49,457 nucleotides of DNA from Xanthoparmelia taractica (lineage: Eukaryota; Ascomycota; Lecanoromycetes; Lecanorales; Parmeliaceae): the NCBI GenBank assembly GCA_033085395.1, contig JANQBS010000275.1:1-49457 (forward strand). Direction: 5' to 3'. Positions 42,703 through 49,457 of this stretch are shown in pieces (position 1 is the stretch's first letter; every line of letters starts with the position of its first letter). Below the pieces are notes generated by a model, which saw nothing but the letters and a program-made list of their open reading frames with translations, searched no databases and was not told the origin of the DNA. A program made the position numbers and the translations under genes.

Positions 42703-44754
42703 CCCATCCGCTGGCGCCTGTGGTTCAATATTGCTTGGCATCCCCCACCAAAATTCTTCATTTTTTTTATCTACTTGGAATGGCAGCAATATGCTCATTC
42801 CAACACATAATATGGTTACAAATATGGATCCCACATAGCTTACAGCCGTATAGGCCCCTAGGGACTCGCTGTCGCCGTTGCCTTTTGTCAATTTTACGTG
42901 GGGTGATGGAATTATTAGACAGCTCCATCAGGGGCTTCCTAGACCTGACTGTAGGTACTCTTCTCTCAGCAAGAGAGCAAGGTATGTATGCCTTGATCTT
43001 ATCCGCCATACGTTCTAAGCCATCATGATTTATCGGAGCTGCTGGATGTACTCGTGAGGATAGGGAAGTCTTAATTGAGATTGGTCTGTCAGAGAGCCTC
43101 TTCGATCGTTCGAACAATTGACTGGTAAGTTTGACTCGGAACTCTCGCTGGGTGTAATGGGTTTATGGCTGATGATGATGAGAGTCTTTAGGCATATAAT
43201 GATGTATTTTATAGCTGTTTACCACTATGGTATTCAGCAGGAAGTGCCATAATGGTTTTCAATTCTTAAGATGTACTCTTTGTGTGGTGTAATAACTTCG
43301 CAATTGGTTAGCATTATCCACCCCATTCATATAACGATTGTACATATCAATGAATGCGGGGATATCGAGCTCTTTGATAGTCATTTCTCCAAAGACAGCC
43401 CTAGAAGTACGAGCATTTGTGGCTGTTTTTGCTGGTCTGCGACGGAGACGGCTCACTTTCTCCTGGCCATTCGAGACTGTACTCATAAAGAGTATCACAT
43501 TTTGGTCCTTTCAGGCAAATTGAATAATCTTCCCATTATCTGAAAGACTCTTATATAACTCTCCCCAAGTTCAGGGAAGCATTCCACTTTGTTTTTAGGT
43601 CTGCAAGTCGCTGATCAAGACCCCGATTGGGCTCTTGATTCTTCTGCTGAGCCTTGGTACCCTGGCTTGCTTCCAATTCTTCTCGACTTGTTTTTGTGGT
43701 ACGTACAGTCCCAGCAGCTCCGAAGCCTTCATTATCAAGCTGTGATAGCAATCGGGCTGATGTGAACAAGTTATCTAGTCATACGATATGAGAATAATCT
43801 CTGGCAATGCCTTCTTGAGATACAAGATCGAGAATCATGGCTTGAGTCTGGTTGAATCTTAATCATTTTGTTCAATAATCGCAGATATCCTGAGGTTCGT
43901 CCCCCTTGTTTTGGCCTTTCGCATGATACACCCAATTAAGAACGTACCCCTGGTTCGCTAGGACCCAGATCTTGAAGCCTTCTGGAGTAGGCTTGCTTGG
44001 GATGTTAATAATCTCTTTGGCACGACTCATAAATCTCTGTATTGTCTTATTCACAGCTAGGTGAGTCCCCGTTTTCTAGTATTTCTTGACTGCTTGTCGA
44101 AGCGTATCACTTAATGGATCTACTTTCGCAAATGGAGTCTCTTGTTGGCCTCGGCAAGGCTTCGAAATATGAAAGAATCTGTTAATTTGTTGCCATCTTT
44201 TTAGAGAGATATGCTTCAAAACTTGGTTATGAATTGGCCCTTTCTCAGGATCAGTGTTCCAAAACTCTGGAATACTTGATTCTATATGCAATCCCATCCA
44301 AATATTCGCTCCTAAATAGGCTTGGAATTCTTTGACTGTGGTGGGGAACCAGGTACGGGACTTATTCTCAGGGCCAGGATTAAGGAATGCGTACTCATTT
44401 GTATAGCGGACGAGTGTGTCTAGGGTCTCATAATTGAAGAATAATTGAAAAATGGTATAGGAATCATCTGAAGCAATGGTACTGGGTAATTGACTCTTGC
44501 CATCAGTCCATGATTCCCTGATCTTGACTGGTTTGTACTTGAGCAATGGCCAGGGCTCCGGGGGAGGCTCTTTTGGAGTGTAAGAAGGCTGAGAATCCTT
44601 CCTCATATGGTCTAGATCATCTGACACCTTATTACGAGGCATATTGATGGATAATAATGGTGGATAAGGAACGCGTTGTTGTTTTTTGATTTTCGTGTTG
44701 CGGGGCGGAGAGTAGGGCTGAGCCCCTGAATATTGAACCACGCCAGCGGATGGG
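42703..44754 (-). mobile_element. piggyBac-type DNA transposon, 2052 bp, decayed
   Basis: Inverted termini CCCATCCGCTGGCG + TGGTTCAATATT are found at both ends. The left end has a 4-bp insertion (CCTG) between the two blocks. They bracket a piggyBac transposase frame on the - strand. The flanking tetranucleotides are TTAT and ATAG, not the TTAA duplicated by piggyBac, so either the flanks have mutated or the element edge differs slightly. The GC content is normal and RIP is light. Confidence 0.75.
42767..44642 (-). pseudogene. piggyBac transposase (DDE_Tnp_1_7), inactivated
   Basis: Start chosen at ATG 44642 (MPRNKVSDDLD); the upstream open frame reaches only a GTG inside the inverted repeat. 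Residues 45-200 match the piggyBac N-terminal region (LVRYTNEYAF, KSRTWFPTTVKEFQAYLG-ANIWMGLH, FWNTDPEKGPIH, KRWQQINRFFHIS). Then come TPEGFKIWVLANQGYVLNWV (~43980), LDNLFTSARLLSQL with a catalytic-core Asp (~43765), GTVRTTKTSREE, IDMYNRYMNGVDNANQLRSY (~43330), and a Cys-rich C-terminal finger (YGCKLCGIHICNHIMCWNEH) ending at 42767. About five stops, nearly all at Trp positions (TGG to TGA/TAG), and a frame change near 43570 kill it. About 625 codons in total. Confidence 0.88.
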
Positions 44755-44762
44755 ATAGATAA

Positions 44763-46030
44763 TGAGAGCTGCCAAAGATGCTGAATACCGGAGAGATGTG
44801 GCCTTTGGGAAGAATCCTACGAGATTGCTATGGGGATGACTATATCACAAACTTCATTCAAGTTGGAGATGGAAGGGCAGACATTCGGAGAGCAAGAGAG
44901 AAGCCCAAGATAGCCTGTAACATCCCGCAGCAGCATCAAGCCCCATTTGGATACGATTTCCTTTCCACTGGAATCCCTCTTGCTCACTCACTCCCAGCTC
45001 CACAACAACTGAATAGAATCTAGTTTTTGGACCGAAATCTAGTGCAGAGCCACGTAGCCACGGCTCTTACTTGTAAATATGCTTCTAGCGTTTACCGACC
45101 ACACTGCCGGCAAAATTTCCATAGCGGTAGTGCCATTGACGGGTTTAGATTCCCGGTATCTCACACACAAGACAACTGCAATGACTTCGTAGAACTGCAA
45201 GACGATGGATCAGGCCAGTCATTTGGGATCTGTGTCAATCAGCGGCGGTAAAGAATGGGGAGTATGCGAGGAACTATGGTCCTTCCCGAGTTAGCACAAC
45301 GCTTGATCTGATCGGATACGTAGCAAATTGCGTCCTACCATAGGCCCTGATAGGAATGAAATGATTGTCGAGGGGAAATAGTCATCTCGTTGACAGCTGC
45401 GATAGAGCTGATACTCTAAAGATTGTGAGATCTTTAGTGACTAGTCCCTAGAACGTATAACGCTTGTTGGGGTAGATACGTGAACTTATTGATCTCTTTA
45501 GAGACTACATTCCTAGATCGTTTGATGCTTGTCAGGATTGATACCTAAGACAGAGACACTGCTGGGGACTTGAGAAAGGAAGTTGGGCTAGTAGCTAAAG
45601 GTAGTATGCAGATGTACTATATGGTCTTCAATGATCCTCAGATTGTCGCATTGGAGAAAGGATTGATATAACATGAGTGACAGATTCGTGATTGCCTTTC
45701 CAGAACCTATCCGTTTCCCAAAACACTCCCTCAAGTCCTTCCCCAAGCCTTCGGAGAGGAAGCGAGGTTGAAATAAGCATCATCCCTGCGGTTCCCCACC
45801 ACGCTCAGATGCAGGTTCCGTCCTCGCATCTACCTCCTAACCCAAAAGCTTCCGTCTTGCCCTCCCAGAATATTGTTCTTGGCTAACTGTATTTCATTTC
45901 AATATGCTAGGTGCGACGAGCAGGCGGCGGTGGGGCCGATGGAGAAGGGCGTGCTGGTGGAGGAGGAATGATTGTAGTCTCGGGTGTCGCCGCCTAGACT
46001 TATGTGGTTGAAGGTTCAGTTGAGTCAAGA
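44763..46030. other. GC-normal DNA without a supported gene
   Basis: Open frames at 44778-45023 and 45027-45251 (+) show no domain and are separated by an in-frame stop. They could be remnants of a gene disrupted by the piggyBac element, but nothing proves coding. Around 45900-46030 the - strand encodes a Pro-rich tail (TTIIPPPPARPSPSAPPPPA) in a frame different from that of the membrane protein just upstream, possibly its original C-terminus. Confidence 0.4.
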
Positions 46031-46036
46031 GAACGA

Positions 46037-47473
46037 TCACGGCGAATCCACTCCCGAGGCCATTGTGGTAGAGCCTGGAACCATGGTTCTCAGCAGCAGT
46101 GGCTCTCCGAAGCTCAGCTCAGGTAATTTGGGCCTGTGATCAGATAGACTTCCTTCTGCAATCGGTCGATGTTGATCAAGGTTGCCGGTGGGCGTGTAGA
46201 TAAGCGTTTGCGCTTGGCTCAGAGATTGTTCCACTGGGGACTCTTGTAATTCAGCCTCCTGCTGCTTGTACTTCTCCTCTTGCTGGTCCCGCCATTAAGT
46301 CTCGTTTAGTCTTAGGCGCTCGAAGAAAATTAGCAGCAGAAATATTCCAACTCTGTTAATACCATATCGGTCACTCATTCTATCCTCTGTCTTCTTTAAG
46401 ACCTGAAACACTTTGTTTGACACTTCTTTCCCGTTTCTGTCACGTTGTGGGGCATCAGGAAGGATGTACTCTGGCTTGTCCAGGTGAATCCCTGTCGTAC
46501 TTGAAGCTCGGTGGTGACCAGCAGCAAACATATTCTGCACCATACCAAGAGCACCCACAGCCACTAAACCCCAAGTATTCTCCGAGAAATTGCCAGCCAC
46601 CATCAATAGGAGTATGAGCCAACAGAGTGTTAATAGGAGGAGGCATGGCAATGTGCTGCGATGATTCGCCAGTCTTCCAGTTGCTAGATCTTCCAAGTTC
46701 AATCCTCTGCTGGCGCTTTGAATGATCATGACATGTCTATGGCCATTTCCTTGCGTCAAAATGATTGTCTTCGGCTTCAGTGAGGCTCCATCCGGAGCTT
46801 TTTTATTCAACTTGCGACATGACCACTTCTCTTTCTTCCATTGAGGCAAGGCGCCGCCAGCAAGGCAGAGAATTGTGCCGAGGAACGTAACGATCATGGT
46901 GAGCCAATTTCTGTATACGGCACCTATGACTACTGCAAGGATCAGTTGGACAATCATTACTATCAAGCCTGTGTACCATTGGAGGTCCAACTCGGGTACA
47001 CCTGGCCGTAGTCTGCCTGGGTCGACTCTGGCATTCCTGTTCCCTTCTAGATCTGGTTCTTTGCCCCGTGCCTTGTCAGTCTTCTGTCCATATTTGCTTC
47101 GATCCTCCAACATCTTAAAGACAGTTACGACAAGAGCCGGGTCCGCGTAATCGTACGTAAACTGCTTCTCCCAGTCGCGAAGAAGACGCGACAGCACCCA
47201 TGACTTGTTGACCCTCTTGTCGCCCGTACTGGCGTTCATGACGATAGACGAGCATTCAACATCGGGCATTAGTCTGCCATCTCCAATGGCCGAGAAGAGT
47301 GCGCTAACTGTGTAGCCTACCCAACCCAAGGAAAAGGCAACCGGGGTGATGCAGAACGGTCCTCCTACCAGCTGTGCAATGGCTTTTTGTATGACTTCTC
47401 CACGAACTATCATTAAAATTGAAAAGATGCCGCTGGGATGATCAAACTGGTTTTTTAGACCGAAAAATCCCAT
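46037..47473 (-). CDS. Fungal multi-pass membrane protein of unknown function, with a premature stop
   Basis: ATG 47473 opens MGFFGLKNQFDHPSGIFSIL. Hydrophobic segments are seen near residues 37-60, 170-190, 194-212, 280-300 and 305-322. A soluble loop between 60 and 165 contains NKSWVLSRLLRDWEKQ, and ILTQGNGHRHVMII lies at ~243-256. The frame stops at a TAA at 46295-46297. The next codons in the same frame continue as a Gln/Glu-rich tail (WRDQQEEKYKQQEAELQ) to 46037, so the TAA probably replaced CAA. As written the product is 392 residues; the full frame is 478. It resembles a widespread Pezizomycotina family of integral membrane proteins without known role. It is the best preserved gene in the window. 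Whether the truncated form works cannot be said. Confidence 0.72.
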
Positions 47474-48340
47474 TTATGCCAATTGTTGAGTAATGGAACT
47501 GTTTAACGCTTTGCGATGTGGCGATGCACTGAGAAAGTCAGTCTGCGCGGTGGGGTTTGTGAGCAAGGCTGTGAAAGTGAGGCGAAACCAGGCTGCATGC
47601 CCAGCGACATCGCCATTTCACCAAATGACTTCACTGCACAGCTATAACTTTAAAACCCTGATTGTGGCTTCGCAGCTGCGACTATCTTCGTAGACAGTCA
47701 ACCCACAACTGCATATTTTAAACCCATACTACTACACCCGCACTTGAAGTATAGATAACGTATTTTTGTAAGTAATACCCTTGAATTGCTTCTCTGTGAT
47801 AAGCCCGCTACTTCTAATAGTTTTTACAATGGCTAGTCTATTCGTATTATTGCTATAGGGCTAATTCACGCTTGTTACGAACGAATGGACGTGTAGTGAA
47901 TACTAACTACTTCAATTGTTCTAAATAGACTACGTGCTGAAGAGATCTTCTCCGAATTAATATTAAGTTACACCGACTTGATATTAGAAGAATAGATATT
48001 AAAATCTTAATAATTATCTATATAAATAATAAGAAATTACGTTCTCGTTATTTTAGATCTCGAATTATAACTTCTATTAATTTAGATATACTTTATATAA
48101 TGTACTATTAATAACTATAACGAGAATACGTATATATTACTAATATTAATATAAGATAAATACTTTAATGTTAACTAGCGATTTACTATTTAGTAACGTA
48201 TAATCTATCTTAATATTTAAAGAATTTGGATAGTTTAATAAATATAACGTATATAATCTAAAGAAGAATTTCGAAGCTAACTAGCTAGTAAGTAGTAGAT
48301 AATAAATAGACTTCTTCGTAGTATAGTAATATATTTTAAC
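47474..48340. other. Promoter side of the membrane protein gene, then RIPped DNA
   Basis: 47474-47930 is close to normal composition and likely carries the upstream region of the - strand gene. From ~47940 CA/TG depletion becomes strong. A short open frame at 47493-47693 on + has no domain. Confidence 0.4.
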
Positions 48341-48656
48341 TAGTAATCGAAAAGATATAGTATATACTAGTATATATATTAACTAAAGTAGTCTGGATTC
48401 GAAATCTAGAATAGAATCGAGAGGGATAAATCTTATATTATTTAAAAGATATAGAATTTTATATAATTTTTATATAAATTAAGTAGTAAACTAAGTTTAT
48501 TCGAGTAATACGCTAGTTATATTAAACTTAATTTATTACTTAAGTCGTTTATTATCTTAGTTAGTTTTAGAAAATATTTAAAATTAAATTTTATATCATA
48601 CTATAGAATAGTATAGAAGTTAATATTCTATATTATTTTATATCTTTTCGATTATT
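48341..48656. mobile_element. MITE-3, ~316 bp, RIPped
   Basis: Bounded by TAGTAATCGAAAAGATATAG and its near-complement TATATCTTTTCGATTATTA. The interior is AT-rich and non-coding, with nested inverted repeats near both ends. The terminal pattern is what the MITE-1/MITE-2 terminus would become after RIP, with an extra change at positions 3-4, so it may belong to the same superfamily. No clear target duplication. Confidence 0.55.
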
Positions 48657-49343
48657 AATATTAAATATTAAGCGAAATATATAACTATATATTATTAAGT
48701 AAAATAACTTAAATTATTAAATCTTTACTATATAGACTTTAATATATAAGAACTTTCTAGTCTCTAATTTAACTAACTTTCTAGCTCTTAATTCTAATAG
48801 ATAAGCGCTAGATCTAATAATTATCTTCTCTCTTAAGCTCTAGTTATTAAATACTAATAAGTATAAGTATTTTTAATATATTAGCTTACGAAGTCGCTTC
48901 TATAATATTAACTTTAACTATTAATAGTAAAAGATACGCGCTATAGACGTACGTTAGTAGTATTATATATAAAAAGTTTATTAATTATAAGTATCTCGAC
49001 TAAATAATATTAATTAATAATATTAATATAGATTCTACTTATAATATAATAATTCTACTAATATTTTATTAATATTTTAATATTAGCTCTTCGTATATAA
49101 AGTCGATATAAATTAATATTACTTCGAAGAAAAGTTTTTAGAGTCTTCGTAGTCTATTTAAAATAATCGAAGTAGTTAATTATATTACACGTCTATTATT
49201 TCGTAATAATATAATAATAACGCCTCGATTCTAATTCTTCGTATATCATTATATATAACTAGCCTATATAGTCTTTAATCTATTCGATTCGAGTTCACGT
49301 AATAGTAATAGTACTCTTCGCAAGTCTATTAAATAGTTCGTAT
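48657..49343. other. RIPped DNA, unassigned
   Basis: Extremely AT-rich, rich in TTAATATTA-type strings, with no reading frame or structured repeat I can support. Confidence 0.4.
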
Positions 49344-49457
49344 TACGAGTTGGAAAGGTATGGTATATTTGATGGTATGGAGTTTTTCGAATATTATATC
49401 GAAAGGTATAGGATATCCCATACTCCCATTGGGTTTTTAATAAATATATTACGTAAT
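49344..49457 (+). mobile_element. MITE-1 copy e, cut by the window end
   Basis: First 114 bp of MITE-1 (TACGAGTTGGAAAGGTATGG ... TTTTTAATAAATATATTACG), lacking a short TGGTATGGGACTAG part near position 40. The rest lies outside the window. Confidence 0.88.

Noticed and set aside
42559..42891. 110-codon - strand frame with a Pro-rich run
   Set aside because: Overlaps the piggyBac C-terminus in another frame. The Pro run comes from a GGGGGAGG simple repeat outside the element.
44778..45251. Two consecutive + frames as a gene
   Set aside because: Separated by a stop, no domain, no homology I recognise. Kept only as unassigned DNA.

Overview
The window is a repeat-rich, AT-rich accessory region of a filamentous ascomycete (Pezizomycotina) genome. 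The main reason is the signature of repeat-induced point mutation (RIP). Most of the window is depleted in CA/TG but keeps CG. Recognisable fungal reading frames are studded with stops of the CAA/CAG to TAA/TAG and TGG to TGA/TAG type. Domain calls were made by reading through such stops, and I write no repaired sequence. I saw no rRNA, tRNA, CRISPR array or bacterial gene signal.

Layout. 1-77: right terminus of a tyrosine-recombinase (YR) retrotransposon lying mostly outside the window. 188-6170: a string of RIP-killed fungal genes on the + strand: MYND-SET protein, kinase-like domain, Ifi-6-16-like membrane domain, BTB domain, coiled-coil protein, and unidentified frames. 6181-8264: an apparent non-autonomous YR retroelement filled with two tandem-repeat arrays. 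9524-18415: a YR (DIRS/PAT/Ngaro-type) retrotransposon with split direct repeats, carrying a second, inverted, complete copy (10572-15119) inside it. 18781-24828: a dead FHA-kinase-KilA-N(x3) gene framed by a 560-bp inverted duplication of its own N-terminal region. One arm carries a 695-bp TRIM element and the other a 953-bp foldback MITE. 25505-28549 (- strand): a RIP-damaged chromodomain copy, a patatin-C2H2 gene and a better preserved chromodomain copy. 30200-31560: a GC-normal island without a gene I can name. 31570-42100: deeply RIPped retroelement debris (Ty3 chromovirus integrase, one LTR) and several MITEs. 42440-47700: a GC-normal segment with a decayed piggyBac element and a multi-pass membrane protein gene holding one premature stop. 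47700-49457: RIPped DNA with more MITEs.

Little here appears functional as protein. The window is mainly a record of gene duplication, transposon nesting and RIP. The best observations are the nested YR pair with its diagnostic A1...B1-A2-B2 repeats, the minisatellite-bearing non-autonomous YR relative, and the inverted duplication in which each arm supplies the empty site for the insertion in the other. A hAT-like MITE family with 8-bp target duplications is also well supported.
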